Assembly (NCBI RefSeq): GCF_026410405.1 | Contig: NZ_JAPMLN010000005.1 | Span: forward strand, 1-64,000 | Source: Marinicella gelatinilytica | GTDB lineage: Bacteria > Pseudomonadota > Gammaproteobacteria > Xanthomonadales > Marinicellaceae | Direction of reading: 5' to 3' | DNA length: 64,000 nucleotides | Notes under the pieces: generated by a model | Told to the model about the DNA's origin: nothing | The model's input: the letters and a program-made list of their open reading frames with translations, nothing else | Database searches by the model: none | Program-made: the position numbers and the translations under genes | Shown: positions 54,960 through 64,000 of the stretch, in pieces | How the letters are laid out: every line of letters starts with the position of its first letter | Position numbering within the stretch: position 1 is the first letter of the stretch

Positions 54960-55298
54960 TTAAGCTAATTTAACACCGTTTTTACATGCTTTATCAGGCA
55001 CAGCCAAAACCACTGAACCATCATCTTGATAGAAACCCGTCACCAGACATTCCGACATGATTGGACCAATTTGTTTCGGCGGGAAATTAATTACGGCGAT
55101 GACTTGCTTACCTATTAAATCATCTATCTGGTATAAAGCAGTTATCTGGGCGCTGGATTTCTTTAGGCCAATGGACTGACCAAAATCAACCTGTAATAAA
55201 TAAGCCGGTTGTCGGGCTTCTTTAAAAACTTCTGCAGACACGATGGTGCCTACCCGCAGTTCAACTTGTTCGAATTCAGACCAAGTAATGCGATTCAT
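54960..55298 (-). CDS. CsaA/YgjH-like tRNA-binding domain protein
   Basis: 112 aa. An OB-fold of the kind found in CsaA, YgjH and the C-terminus of MetRS. The family motif FEQVELRVGTIVSAEVFKEARQPAYLLQVDFG is clear, and GKQVIAVINFPPKQIGPIMSECLVTGF follows. CsaA in Bacillus is described as a secretion-linked chaperone, and the E. coli homologue YgjH binds tRNA; which applies here is unknown. The start overlaps the hydroxymethylglutaryl-CoA lyase stop as ATGA. Confidence 0.93.
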   Translation of the reverse strand: MNRITWSEFEQVELRVGTIVSAEVFKEARQPAYLLQVDFGQSIGLKKSSAQITALYQIDDLIGKQVIAVINFPPKQIGPIMSECLVTGFYQDDGSVVLAVPDKACKNGVKLA

Positions 55299-56197
55299 TT
55301 TGAATGCAAGGCATTAGCCACCTGACTTTTAACGGGGCGATTCAACACCTGACTGATATTAACGCCGGCGGCAATTAACTTGTCCAAGTCAATGCCGGTA
55401 TTTATACCCATGCCGTGTAACATATAAACCACGTCTTCAGTGCTGACATTGCCGCTGGCACCGGGCGCATAAGGACAACCACCTAAGCCAGCCACAGACG
55501 CATCGACAATACGGGCACCCTCTTGAATACATGCCAAAATGTTGGCCAAGGCCTGACCATAGGTGTCATGAAAATGAACAGCCAGAGAATTTGTGGGGAT
55601 TCGTTTTGCCACTTGTGTGAACATTCGCTGCGCTTTTAACGGTGTGCCAACGCCAATGGTATCGCCCAAGGAAACTTCGTAACAACCCATGGTAAATAGC
55701 TTTTCACTGACTTCTGCCACCTGCTCGGCTTCGATATCACCTTCAAAAGGGCAACCCAAAACACATGACACATAGCCACGAACTCTGATACCTTGTTTCT
55801 TGGCTTGTTCAAGAATAGGTGCAAAGCGTTCAAAAGACTCAGCAATACTACAATTAATGTTTTTTTGGTTAAAGGTTTCCGAGGCAGCAGTAAATACCGC
55901 CACTTCTTTAAAACCGGCATCCATGGCGGCTTCAAAGCCTTTCATATTGGGTGCTAGCGCTGAATAAGACACTGTTTCATCGTGGCTTAACGCGGTGGCA
56001 ACTTGCGTGGCATCTGCTAATTGCGGCACCCATTTGGGGCTAACAAAACCGGTGACTTCGATGTGTTTAACACCAGCGTCTCGTAAATCATTAATTAACT
56101 GGACTTTGTTTTCAACAGCAATCACTTGCTGTTCATTCTGAAGACCGTCTCTTGGCGAAACTTCTACGATTTTTACACTTTGCGGTAAACTCATCAT
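55295..56197 (-). CDS. Hydroxymethylglutaryl-CoA lyase
   Basis: Splits HMG-CoA to acetyl-CoA and acetoacetate, the last step of leucine degradation. 300 aa. It begins VKIVEVSPRDGLQNE, with the conserved substrate-binding arginine and catalytic aspartate. VSCVLGCPFEGDIE, EVSLGDTIGVGTP, AVHFHDTYGQALAN with metal-binding histidines, and the flexible-loop cysteine in GLGGCPYAPGASGNVSTEDVVYML are all present. The start overlaps the carboxylase stop as ATGA. It corresponds to LiuE/MvaB. Confidence 0.95.
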   Translation of the reverse strand: MMSLPQSVKIVEVSPRDGLQNEQQVIAVENKVQLINDLRDAGVKHIEVTGFVSPKWVPQLADATQVATALSHDETVSYSALAPNMKGFEAAMDAGFKEVAVFTAASETFNQKNINCSIAESFERFAPILEQAKKQGIRVRGYVSCVLGCPFEGDIEAEQVAEVSEKLFTMGCYEVSLGDTIGVGTPLKAQRMFTQVAKRIPTNSLAVHFHDTYGQALANILACIQEGARIVDASVAGLGGCPYAPGASGNVSTEDVVYMLHGMGINTGIDLDKLIAAGVNISQVLNRPVKSQVANALHSK

Positions 56198-58083
56198 GGC
56201 ACTAACTCCACCAATACATCATCTGCTTTGACCTGCTCATCAACGACCACAGCCAGGGATTTAATTTCACCATCGCGTTCTGCCTTTATCGCTAATTCCA
56301 TTTTCATGGCCTCCATGATAAGTAACGTATCGCCCTGGACGACTTGTTCTCCTTCAGCTACTTTGATGGCAATAATTTTACCCGGCATCGGTGCATACAT
56401 GGCATTGGCATCTGATGCCACGGCTTGCACATCATGGTTTGGTAACTGAAATGTATAGCGTTGATTATGATGAATAACCTGAACGTGATGACGGTGTCGA
56501 TAACAATAATCATTTTGTGTGGGCTGATAATGATGTTGACCATTCACTAAATAACCCTCGTTATTTTTTTCAACCTGAAACGTGCGACTCAGATCAGCTG
56601 TTATCATGGTCATGGTGAGTGATTGTGTGCCTTGTAATCGCCAACCAGCGGCTTTTTGCCAAATACTGGCATGACTATTTTGTTTTAATAAATCATCAGC
56701 TAATATAGCCATTACCTCAGGTGGAATGGCTTGTTGTAAATTGATGGCTTTATTGTCTAAGCTATTGGTATAAATTTGGTGTTCTCGAAATACCTCACTA
56801 TCAATGATGGCCGACAAGAACGCCAAGTTAGTGGTCACCCCAAACACGACACTGTGATTGAGCATTGATTGCATGCGTGCAATACATTGCGAGCGATCCA
56901 CACCCCAAGCAACTAATTTAGCAATCATCGGATCATAATGAATACTCACTGTGTCTTGAGAACGTACTCCGGAATCGACTAAACCGTATGCATCAGTAGA
57001 AAGCTGCAATTCCTCAATCAAACCGGTTGATGGCAGATAATCGTTGGCTGTATCTTCAGCATAAACACGGACTTGAATGGCGTGTCCTTCACAATGAATT
57101 TCAGCCTGTGACAACGGTAAAGGTTTACCCTCAGCCACGGCGATTTGCCAAGCCACCAAATCAACTCCCGTCACCATTTCAGTCACGCGGTGCTCCACTT
57201 GTAATCGAGTATTCATTTCCATGAAATAAAAATGTTGATCATCGTCCAAGATAAACTCAATGGTACCGGCACCACGGTAGTCAATGGCTTGGGTGGCCTT
57301 CACCGCAGCTTGTTGCATGGCTTGACGTAATTCATCACCCAAACCGGCTGCTGGTGCTTCTTCAATAATTTTTTGGTAGCGTCGCTGAGTCGAGCAATCT
57401 CGCTCGTACAAATGGACCACTTGTCCCTGGCTATCGGCAAACACTTGTACTTCGATGTGTTTTGGTCGCGTGATGTACTTTTCTAGAATCACCCGATCAT
57501 CGCCAAAGGCGTTACGCGCTTCTCGTTGCGCCGAACTGAGTTGTTTCTCAAAATCATCAGCATGTTCAACGATTTTCATGCCTTTTCCGCCGCCTCCGGA
57601 CACCGCCTTTATCAGCACCGGGAAACCAATGTTTATCGCTTCTTTTAACAACAAATCAGCATCTTGGTTATCATCCTGATACCCCGGGACACAAGGAACA
57701 CCAGCAGCTAACATGGTTTGTTTTGCGGCTGATTTCGAACCCATTAAACGCATGGCCTCTGCAGGTGCGCCAATAAATATCAATCCGGCTTGATCAACTT
57801 GCTCAGCAAAATCAGCCTGTTCAGACAGAAAACCATAACCGGGATGAATGGCATCAGCGTCACAGTCACGTGCCGCCTGAATGATTTTTTGAGCATTTAG
57901 GTATGAATCCGATAAGCTGACACCACCTAAATATACCGCTTCATCAGCCATATTTACAGCTTTGGAATAACGATCGGCATCGGAATAGACGGCCACGGTG
58001 CGAATACCTAAACGGCGACAGGTTTCGATAATGCGTACCGCAATTTCACCACGATTGGCAATCAGTATTTTTTTAATCGACAT
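56194..58083 (-). CDS. Biotin-containing acyl-CoA carboxylase alpha subunit, probably methylcrotonyl-CoA carboxylase
   Basis: 629 aa with biotin carboxylase and biotin carrier domains. The N-terminal half starts KKILIANRGEIAVRIIETCRRLGI and has the ATP-grasp loop VLIKAVSGGGGKGMKIV and EMNTRLQVEHRVTEMVTG. The C-terminal biotinyl domain has MEAMKME with the biotinylated lysine at about residue 594. Coupling with HMG-CoA lyase suggests methylcrotonyl-CoA carboxylase (LiuD); acetyl- or propionyl-CoA carboxylase subunits look alike. The carboxyltransferase subunit and the rest of the leucine pathway are not in the window and would lie elsewhere. Confidence 0.9.
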   Translation of the reverse strand: MSIKKILIANRGEIAVRIIETCRRLGIRTVAVYSDADRYSKAVNMADEAVYLGGVSLSDSYLNAQKIIQAARDCDADAIHPGYGFLSEQADFAEQVDQAGLIFIGAPAEAMRLMGSKSAAKQTMLAAGVPCVPGYQDDNQDADLLLKEAINIGFPVLIKAVSGGGGKGMKIVEHADDFEKQLSSAQREARNAFGDDRVILEKYITRPKHIEVQVFADSQGQVVHLYERDCSTQRRYQKIIEEAPAAGLGDELRQAMQQAAVKATQAIDYRGAGTIEFILDDDQHFYFMEMNTRLQVEHRVTEMVTGVDLVAWQIAVAEGKPLPLSQAEIHCEGHAIQVRVYAEDTANDYLPSTGLIEELQLSTDAYGLVDSGVRSQDTVSIHYDPMIAKLVAWGVDRSQCIARMQSMLNHSVVFGVTTNLAFLSAIIDSEVFREHQIYTNSLDNKAINLQQAIPPEVMAILADDLLKQNSHASIWQKAAGWRLQGTQSLTMTMITADLSRTFQVEKNNEGYLVNGQHHYQPTQNDYCYRHRHHVQVIHHNQRYTFQLPNHDVQAVASDANAMYAPMPGKIIAIKVAEGEQVVQGDTLLIMEAMKMELAIKAERDGEIKSLAVVVDEQVKADDVLVELVP

Positions 58084-58233
58084 CTAATCAGGGTATATTT
58101 AAAGAACAGCCATTATAACTGATTGTCGCAAAGAAAGCCCAAATTGGCACGCTCGAATACCTCAGACAACCATGAATTGATTACGAGTGATAAATGCGAA
58201 AAGCGTACGCCACAAGTGTCAAAGCAACAGAAG

Positions 58234-58896
58234 TTATTTTTGCAATAGTTCACGGCTACGAATTACACGACCGCCTACCAGGTGATTAACCACCGGACGG
58301 AATAAACGGTTGATGCTGTTTATTTGTTCACTGTTGAGGGTTTGCTTCTGAATAAACTGTCTAAATGTGCCGGCATGACAGTTTTTATCGGTTTGACTGG
58401 CCACCAAGCCCAGGTCAGGCTGAAACACCAAGGCCGTATCATCAGGAATATGGTTGTCTATACTCAATGCATAACCACTCAGCTGGCAAAGTGTAAGTTC
58501 GAAATAGCGCAAGTATAAAGAAACAGATTTAGCGCCGTTTAGATGCGTAATCAAATTCTGGTATTCCGGATAAACCGCTGTGCTTTGTTCCTCATCCATA
58601 TTTAATAATAACAACAGCTCATTGCAATAGAGCATGGCGACTTGATTCAAATAATTTGAGGGACTAAATAAACCCGTTTGCTCGGCTTGTGTTAAGGTTT
58701 TTAAAGTTTGTTTGCCTTGATAGCTGATTGTGGTTTTAATAAACGGCTGTAGGTGGCCTTTAAAAGCAGATTTAGCACCGCGACTACCTCTGGCCACGGC
58801 ATCAATACGTCCATGATTCTTACTTAAAAGCTTGATAATCTCACTGCTGTTTTTATACTTTATTTTGTGCAGTACAAAAGCATCATCGGTAACCAT
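58234..58896 (-). CDS. recO: DNA repair protein RecO
   Basis: Helps RecR load RecA onto SSB-coated DNA in the RecF pathway. 220 aa. The N-terminal OB-fold reads DDAFVLHKIKYKNSSEIIKLLSKNHGRIDAVARGSRGAKSAFKGHLQPF, typical of RecO, and LRYFELTLCQLSGYALSID is in the middle helical part. Gammaproteobacterial RecO lacks the zinc cysteines of Gram-positive versions, as here. It lies 5 bp after era in the standard rnc-era-recO order. Confidence 0.95.
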   Translation of the reverse strand: MVTDDAFVLHKIKYKNSSEIIKLLSKNHGRIDAVARGSRGAKSAFKGHLQPFIKTTISYQGKQTLKTLTQAEQTGLFSPSNYLNQVAMLYCNELLLLLNMDEEQSTAVYPEYQNLITHLNGAKSVSLYLRYFELTLCQLSGYALSIDNHIPDDTALVFQPDLGLVASQTDKNCHAGTFRQFIQKQTLNSEQINSINRLFRPVVNHLVGGRVIRSRELLQK

Positions 58897-58901
58897 TAAA
58901 C

Positions 58902-59804
58902 TTACGGTTCTCGGTAACCCAATCCATCTAAGGCTTGTTGATCATCGGTCCAAGATGATTTTATTTTAACCCATAATTTCAAATTCACACGTGATTGAAT
59001 AAAATTTTCAATTTCTGCCCGGGATAATATGCCCACTTGTTTAATGGCATCACCACCGCGACCGATAATAATGCGTTTTTGCTGCTCTCTTTCTACCCAA
59101 ATTGTGGCATGAATATGTGTCATATTATCTTTAACTTCATACGCATCAATGGTCACCGTCAAGCTATATGGTAACTCTTGATGAAATCGTAAGGTTAACT
59201 GTTCACGGATTAATTCAGATACAAAAAAGCGGGTTGATCGATCAGAAATATAAGATGGTTCATATAGCGGTGCTGATTCGGGCAATAACTTAAACAATCC
59301 ATCCACCAAATGATTCACCTGTTTGTTTTTTAAGGCGCTGATATAAAAAACTTCATCATAGTGGTAATCACCTAAGATCTTTTCAACAAACGGTAATAAA
59401 TCACTTTTGTTGTCCATTAAATCCACTTTATTAATCACCAAAATTTTACTGGCTTGAGTGGCCATTGTTATATCCGCGGCTCGGCGATCTTCATCATGCC
59501 ACTGACCGGCTTCAACTAAGTGTAATACCACATCCACATCCTGTGCTGAACTGCGGGCTGTTTGATTAAGCTGTTTGTTAAGAGCTGTTTTCTTTTGATT
59601 ATGGATTCCCGGGGTATCCAGAAATACAATTTGACCTCGGGGATTATGATAAATGGCTAAAATCTGATGCCTTGTGGTTTGAGGCTTATGACTGACAATA
59701 CTGAGCTTTTGTTGCAACACTTGGTTGATCAAGGTTGATTTGCCCACATTAGGTCGACCGATAACAGCCACATAACCGGCTTTGAATTGTTCTTTTTTAG
59801 TCAT
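58902..59804 (-). CDS. era: GTPase Era
   Basis: Essential GTPase for 16S rRNA maturation and 30S assembly. 300 aa. The G1 motif is GRPNVGKSTLINQ near residue 16, G2 lies in KPQTTRHQILAI, G3 is DTPG, and NKVD is G4. The C-terminal KH domain carries the motif VEREQQKRIIIGRGGDAIKQVG. It overlaps rnc by 8 bp. Confidence 0.97.
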   Translation of the reverse strand: MTKKEQFKAGYVAVIGRPNVGKSTLINQVLQQKLSIVSHKPQTTRHQILAIYHNPRGQIVFLDTPGIHNQKKTALNKQLNQTARSSAQDVDVVLHLVEAGQWHDEDRRAADITMATQASKILVINKVDLMDNKSDLLPFVEKILGDYHYDEVFYISALKNKQVNHLVDGLFKLLPESAPLYEPSYISDRSTRFFVSELIREQLTLRFHQELPYSLTVTIDAYEVKDNMTHIHATIWVEREQQKRIIIGRGGDAIKQVGILSRAEIENFIQSRVNLKLWVKIKSSWTDDQQALDGLGYREP

Positions 59805-60456
59805 TAGTGATCGATTCCATCATTTTAGCGGCAGCAATTTGTTCGGCTTTTTTACGACTTTTACCAACAGCTTTGGTTATTTTCTGTAGTTCAATGACTT
59901 GACAGGTGACCTCAAAAGTTGGGTCATTATCCGAGTCTTCTACAGCAACAGTTTCATAGGCGGGCAATTGTAACCCTTGTTTTTGTAAAAACTCTTGTAA
60001 ACCTGTTTTAGCATCTTTGCCAATTTCATTGGGATCAATGTCTGCTAACCAAGGTTCCATCACTGCCAAAATAAACTGATTGGTTGTTTGATAACCTTGA
60101 TCTAATAATATGGCACCATAAACAGCTTCAACCGCATCAGCCAACACAGAACTTTTATTAACACCGCCAGATTTAATCTCTCCGGGACCCAATTTAATTT
60201 GGTTACCCAAACCATAATGTCGGGCAATTTCAGCCAGTGTTTTTCCTTTAACAAGCTGTGCACGCAAGCGTGACATATCACCTTCGGTCAACGTAGGAAA
60301 ATGGTCATAAAGATATTTTGAAACCACCAAAGATAATACCGAATCACCTAAAAACTCTAAACGTTCGTTATTATTTTTGCCTTTGCTGCGGTGGGTTAAT
60401 GCTTGTTGCAGTAACGACGAATCACTGACAACAATAGATTGGCCTAAGATTTTCAA
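59797..60456 (-). CDS. rnc: Ribonuclease III
   Basis: Double-strand RNA endonuclease for rRNA processing and mRNA control. 219 aa. The catalytic signature NERLEFLGDSVLSLVVSKYLY is near residue 33, and DAVEAVYGAILLDQGY holds the second pair of metal ligands. The C-terminal dsRNA-binding domain starts near DAKTGLQEFLQKQGLQLP and ends with KAVGKSRKKAEQIAAAKMM. It sits between DUF4845 and era with almost no spacing. If the hairpin repeats at 9.7-10.4 kb are transcribed, this enzyme could act on them; that is speculation. Confidence 0.97.
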   Translation of the reverse strand: MKILGQSIVVSDSSLLQQALTHRSKGKNNNERLEFLGDSVLSLVVSKYLYDHFPTLTEGDMSRLRAQLVKGKTLAEIARHYGLGNQIKLGPGEIKSGGVNKSSVLADAVEAVYGAILLDQGYQTTNQFILAVMEPWLADIDPNEIGKDAKTGLQEFLQKQGLQLPAYETVAVEDSDNDPTFEVTCQVIELQKITKAVGKSRKKAEQIAAAKMMESITND

Positions 60457-60458
60457 AA

Positions 60459-60818
60459 CTATTTCAAGGGCACTGTTTCATCAAACTTCATCACGAAAAA
60501 TAAGTTCCCTAAGAACGGCTTTTCCACTTGATATTCAACTTTCAGTTCTCTGCCATTACCGCGAACCACTTTGAAATCACTGGGTTTAACCACATCCACA
60601 TAGCTGATATACAGCAATTTATCAATACGAGTTTTTATTTCAGCGGGCGTCTGATTGGCTGATTCATTGGCTGCTGTTTTCATGGCTTTAACCACCGAAT
60701 GGTGGTCTAAATAAACCGGTACAATTTGCATACCGGCAAAAGCAGCGACCCCTAAAAAGGCCAACATTATGATAAAACCAACGAGTGTAATACCTTGGGC
60801 TTTCTTTAACGATTTCAT
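60459..60818 (-). CDS. DUF4845 membrane protein
   Basis: 119 aa. It has a single N-terminal membrane helix (ITLVGFIIMLAFLGVAAFAG) with a short basic start resembling a pilin-like or type II anchor. IVPVYLDHHSVVKAMKTAANE and YVDVVKPSDFKVVRGNGRELKVEYQVEKPFLGNLFFVMKFD follow. This is DUF4845, commonly found between lepB and rnc in Pseudomonas and relatives. Its function is unknown. It is 2 bp upstream of rnc. Confidence 0.92.
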   Translation of the reverse strand: MKSLKKAQGITLVGFIIMLAFLGVAAFAGMQIVPVYLDHHSVVKAMKTAANESANQTPAEIKTRIDKLLYISYVDVVKPSDFKVVRGNGRELKVEYQVEKPFLGNLFFVMKFDETVPLK

Positions 60819-60875
60819 GGGAGCTCTCTAATTAAAACGATTATTATAAATTATCTGTGCAAAAACAGGCATTTG

Positions 60876-61676
60876 TCAAATTATCTTACTACCAATTCTC
60901 TTCAAACCTTCGAAAAAGTGCGGCGTTCGCCAGTGCATCCAAATAAATTCAGCCCGCCCAACCAAATTTCGCTCAGGCACCAAACCCCAATATCGACTAT
61001 CGGCAGAGTTATCTCGGTTATCACCCATAACGAAATAATGCCCTTCAGGTACTTTCAAACGGGTGTACTGGAAATTCTGAATATCAGCACCATTTATCGT
61101 TAACATACGATGGCTTTGGTCACCCAATTGTTCGGTTTTCTCAATGACCCGATTGCGGGCTTGTAAATCATCTAAAAACCCTTCATAAACACCTATTTTA
61201 TCCTGCTCAATCAATTCGCCGTTGATATATACGTGCTTGGTTCTGACATCATAAAAAACATCATCACCGGGCAACCCAATAACCCGCTTGATATAATCGA
61301 GTTTTTGATCTAGCGGATAACGAAATACAGCTACATCACCACGCTTCGGATGGCCTATTTCAATAATTGTATCATGCAACACAGGTAGTTTAAGACCGTA
61401 CGAATATTTACTGACAACGATAAAATCACCGGTGAGTAAAGTCGGCATCATTGATGAGGATGGAATTCTAAACGGCTCAAAAACAAAGGTTCTGACCAAT
61501 AACACAAAGAAAAAAACCGGGAAAAAAGAGTAGGCGAAGCTTAAAATATGGCCAGCCACCCCTTCCGGAGTTTTATCTGATTTCCGATATTTGAACTTAA
61601 CGTAAAACCATGGAACAATCGTTAACAAGACTGCTAGGGTTAAATATGCTTCAAAATCTAAATGTATTTCATTCAC
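60876..61676 (-). CDS. lepB: Signal peptidase I
   Basis: Cleaves signal peptides of secreted proteins on the outer face of the inner membrane. 266 aa. There are two N-terminal membrane helices (LTLAVLLTIVPWFYV and SFFPVFFFVLLVRTFV). The catalytic serine is S75 in IPSSSMMPTL and the general base lysine is K130 in DYIKRVIGLPGD. The C-terminal box GDNRDNSADSRYWG is intact. It starts 12 bp after lepA, the usual pair. Confidence 0.97.
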   Translation of the reverse strand: MNEIHLDFEAYLTLAVLLTIVPWFYVKFKYRKSDKTPEGVAGHILSFAYSFFPVFFFVLLVRTFVFEPFRIPSSSMMPTLLTGDFIVVSKYSYGLKLPVLHDTIIEIGHPKRGDVAVFRYPLDQKLDYIKRVIGLPGDDVFYDVRTKHVYINGELIEQDKIGVYEGFLDDLQARNRVIEKTEQLGDQSHRMLTINGADIQNFQYTRLKVPEGHYFVMGDNRDNSADSRYWGLVPERNLVGRAEFIWMHWRTPHFFEGLKRIGSKII

Positions 61677-61688
61677 GGATAAATTCCT

Positions 61689-63473
61689 CTAATCATCTAC
61701 TTTCAGTACCGCTAAAAAGGCCTCTTGCGGTACTTCAACACGGCCGATTTGCTTCATGCGTTTTTTTCCGGCCTTTTGCTTTTCTAATAATTTCTTTTTA
61801 CGGCTGGCATCACCACCATAACATTTTGCGGTGACATTCTTACGTAAGGCTTTAACCGTGGTTCTGGCAATTACCTGTGAGCCAATGGCCGCTTGGATAG
61901 CAACATCAAACATTTGCCTTGGAATAAGATCTTTTAACCGTTCAGTGAGGCTTCTTCCCCGTTGTTGGGCATTGTCTCGATGAGTCAGAATTGAAAGCGC
62001 ATCAACCCGTTCACCGTTGATTAACACATCTAAGCGAATAAATGGTCCCGCTTCATAGTGGCTGAACTCGTATTCAAACGAGGCATAACCACGACTTACC
62101 GATTTTAAACGGTCAAAGAAATCAAGCACCACTTCACTTAAAGGTAAATCAAACTTTAATTGTACCTGTCGACCTAAGTAAACCATATTTTTCTGAATAC
62201 CGCGCTTTTCAATGCATAAAGTGATGACATTACCCACGTAATCCTGTGGTAGTAGGATATTGGCGCTGATTATCGGCTCCCGAATTTCTTCAAACATATC
62301 CGGTAAATCAGCGGGGTTATCAAGCATCAACTTGCTACCGTCTTTTTTAACTAATTCATAAACAACCGTAGGCGCCGTGGTCACCAAATCCACATCAAAT
62401 TCACGCTCAATTCGCTCTTGTACCACTTCCATATGAAGCATACCTAAAAACCCACAGCGAAAACCAAAACCCAAAGCGGTGGAAGATTCTGGTTCATACA
62501 CCAGAGAGGCATCATTGAGTTGCAATTTCTCCAAGGCTTCACGCAAATCCTGATAATCATCTGCTGATGTTGGGAATAAACCTGCAAACACACGTGGTTG
62601 AGACTTTTTAAAGCCTGCTAAGGGTTTAGCCGCTGAATTTTTTACGGTGGTAATGGTATCACCAACCGGTGCCCCATGTACGTCCTTAATGGACGCATTA
62701 ACATAGCCCACTTCACCACACTCTAGACTGTCCTTAGGGGTTCTTTTGGGGTTAAATGTACCTAAACCATCAACCAATTGTTGGTCTTTAAGTGACATGA
62801 TGACGATTTTATCTTTGACCTTTAATCGACCGTTAAAAACTCGCACCAAAGACACCACACCCAGATAATTATCAAACCAAGAATCAATAATCGAGGCTTG
62901 TAACGGCGCTTCAGGGTCTCCTTTCGGCGCAGGAATACGTGCGGCAATCGCTTCTAACACCGTTTCAATACCTTGACCGGTCTTGGCAGATACCAACAGT
63001 GCATCAGAGGCATCAATACCAATCACATCTTCAATTTCGGACTTTACCCGTTCCACATCCGCAGATGGTAGATCAATTTTATTGATGACTGGGATGACTT
63101 CTAACCCCATATCCAAGGCTGTGTAACAATTGGCCACTGACTGGGCTTCAACGCCTTGGGCCGCATCCACCACCAATAAAGCCCCTTCACAAGCGGCTAA
63201 TGAGCGAGATACTTCATAAGAAAAATCGACATGACCCGGGGTATCAATGAGATTAAATTGATATTCTTGACCGTCATCGGCTTGATACTTTAAACGCACT
63301 GACTGTGACTTAATGGTAATACCACGTTCACGCTCAATGTCCATGCTGTCTAAAACTTGTTGATCCATTTCACGTTCGGTTAAACCACCACAAAACTGAA
63401 TAAAGCGGTCCGCCAGGGTCGATTTTCCGTGGTCAATATGCGCAATAATTGAAAAATTCCTTATATTTTTCAT
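61689..63473 (-). CDS. lepA: Elongation factor 4 (LepA)
   Basis: Translational GTPase that back-translocates ribosomes or aids initiation; also called EF4. 594 aa. The G domain starts [25 protein letters not shown], with [21 protein letters not shown] and [30 protein letters not shown] marks the EF-G-like domain. The unique C-terminal domain ends [31 protein letters not shown]. All parts are present. Confidence 0.98.
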   Translation of the reverse strand: MKNIRNFSIIAHIDHGKSTLADRFIQFCGGLTEREMDQQVLDSMDIERERGITIKSQSVRLKYQADDGQEYQFNLIDTPGHVDFSYEVSRSLAACEGALLVVDAAQGVEAQSVANCYTALDMGLEVIPVINKIDLPSADVERVKSEIEDVIGIDASDALLVSAKTGQGIETVLEAIAARIPAPKGDPEAPLQASIIDSWFDNYLGVVSLVRVFNGRLKVKDKIVIMSLKDQQLVDGLGTFNPKRTPKDSLECGEVGYVNASIKDVHGAPVGDTITTVKNSAAKPLAGFKKSQPRVFAGLFPTSADDYQDLREALEKLQLNDASLVYEPESSTALGFGFRCGFLGMLHMEVVQERIEREFDVDLVTTAPTVVYELVKKDGSKLMLDNPADLPDMFEEIREPIISANILLPQDYVGNVITLCIEKRGIQKNMVYLGRQVQLKFDLPLSEVVLDFFDRLKSVSRGYASFEYEFSHYEAGPFIRLDVLINGERVDALSILTHRDNAQQRGRSLTERLKDLIPRQMFDVAIQAAIGSQVIARTTVKALRKNVTAKCYGGDASRKKKLLEKQKAGKKRMKQIGRVEVPQEAFLAVLKVDD

Positions 63474-63785
63474 GGTGTGTTAATAGCCTCGCGTGATGAT
63501 TAAACCCAAATATCTTTATGTAAGTTATACAGCCATTTTGTCATAACTAAAACATCTGGAATGTTTTGCCCAGCTCTGCTGCCCGAAAAGAAAGACAGCA
63601 CAGAGAAGTGCTGTAGCAAACCATTCAGGTACAAACGCTCATTTCTCAAAAATTTCATTTGTTTATGATGTGTTTACTTGCAACGGCTTTCATACCGATG
63701 ACATGAAATATTTGGCTTAGATTCCCAGAAACAACAAATCCCATCGATTGCATGGGATTTGTTGTGTATTCTATACGCAATTGGG
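63474..63785. other. Non-coding gap upstream of lepA
   Basis: This 312-bp gap holds the protease terminator (63731-63765). It also holds a second perfect 7-bp hairpin (ACAGCAC at 63595-63601, GTGCTGT at 63608-63614), which on the minus strand is followed by the T-rich CTTTCTTTTC. A lepA promoter must lie between this and 63473, but none is convincing. No gene is seen. Confidence 0.5.
63731..63765 (-). terminator. Hairpin after the DegP/MucD-type gene
   Basis: Perfect 14-bp arms (63731-63744 and 63752-63765) surround a 7-nt loop, 20 bp after the stop of the protease gene. The minus strand after the stem is only moderately T-rich (TTCTGGG). Confidence 0.7.
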
Positions 63786-64000
63786 TTAGCGTTCAATCAC
63801 AATAAAGCGATTTGCCGGTCCTTGCTTAACCAGTAGAACCAATGGTTGACCTTCTTTTAATGCATCAATCGCATCACTAAAATCGGACAAATCTTCAATG
63901 GGTTGCTTGTTCACTTCCTTAATGACATCACCCACCCGCAATTGCGCACGCTGTACTTCTCGGTCGCTGATATCACTGACGATGACACCTTTGTCTTCAC
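63786..64000 (-). CDS. DegP/MucD-type serine endoprotease, C-terminal fragment
   Basis: The window cuts this gene: only the last 71 codons are here, in frame to the right edge, with the stop at 63786-63788. They read as the end of a PDZ domain: GVIVSDISDREVQRAQLRVGD, VIKEVNKQPIEDLSDFSDAI, then a final strand LVLLVKQGPANRFIVIER. This is how the second PDZ domain of Do-like proteases (DegP, DegQ, MucD) ends. Position next to lepA matches mucD in Pseudomonas. The catalytic domain and the signal peptide lie outside. Confidence 0.85.
   Translation of the reverse strand, partial: EDKGVIVSDISDREVQRAQLRVGDVIKEVNKQPIEDLSDFSDAIDALKEGQPLVLLVKQGPANRFIVIER

Overview
The window is a dense stretch of a gammaproteobacterial chromosome. 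By eye it is moderately AT-rich. No rRNA, phage, insertion sequence or CRISPR array was seen. Gene order is close to that of Pseudomonas and its relatives: fur/bamE/rnfH/ratA/smpB, murJ-ribF-ileS-lspA-ispH followed by a minor-pilin operon, lptB-lptA-lptC-kdsC-kdsD-yrbG, and lepA-lepB-rnc-era-recO next to a DegP/MucD-type protease. A free-living, probably marine, twitching gammaproteobacterium such as a Marinicella-like organism would fit. That genus guess is inference from gene content and protein style only.

Layout. 0.1-8.5 kb: an unrecognised membrane protein, trpS, two small secreted proteins flanking a 313-bp convergent gap rich in DnaA boxes, ffh divergent from ypjD and a CNNM/CBS protein, and an MFS transporter. 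8.5-10.8 kb: ispB, then about 0.95 kb of non-coding DNA with an array of long hairpin repeats, then a tRNA-Ala/Glu/Glu operon transcribed toward the array. 10.8-13.3 kb: queD, fur, bamE, rnfH, ratA, smpB. 13.3-20.5 kb: a minor-pilin operon, in transcription order fimU-pilV-pilW-pilX-pilY1-(pilY2-like)-pilE. 20.6-27.7 kb: ispH, lspA, ileS, ribF, murJ and divergent rpsT. 28-31.5 kb: an HD-GYP-like protein, thyA-folA and convergent rapZ. 31.5-37.1 kb: ptsN, hpf and the LPS transport/KDO genes, without rpoN at its usual place. 37.3-44.5 kb: ibaG-murA, an M28 membrane peptidase, a phytase-like secreted protein, a short ThiI and an aspartate aminotransferase. 44.7-53.6 kb: a Kef-type antiporter, a TraB-family protein, dusB, a large DUF349 protein and an M13 lipoprotein peptidase. 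53.9-58.1 kb: an EEP-family hydrolase, a YbiI-like zinc finger, a CsaA-like protein, HMG-CoA lyase and the biotin subunit of a carboxylase, probably methylcrotonyl-CoA carboxylase. 58.2-64 kb: recO, era, rnc, DUF4845, lepB, lepA and the 3' end of a degP/mucD-type gene.

Most genes are in tight operons with ATGA or TAATG overlaps. Functions cluster around envelope building (lipoprotein processing, lipid II flipping, LPS transport, KDO synthesis, MurA, BamE, signal peptidase), protein targeting (Ffh, LepB) and translation (TrpS, IleS, S20, tRNAs, LepA, SmpB, Era, RNase III). The least explained parts are the two-type hairpin repeat array downstream of the tRNA operon (9738-10422), the DnaA-box cluster in a convergent gap (2679-2888), and two compact leader arrangements, at thyA and ptsN.
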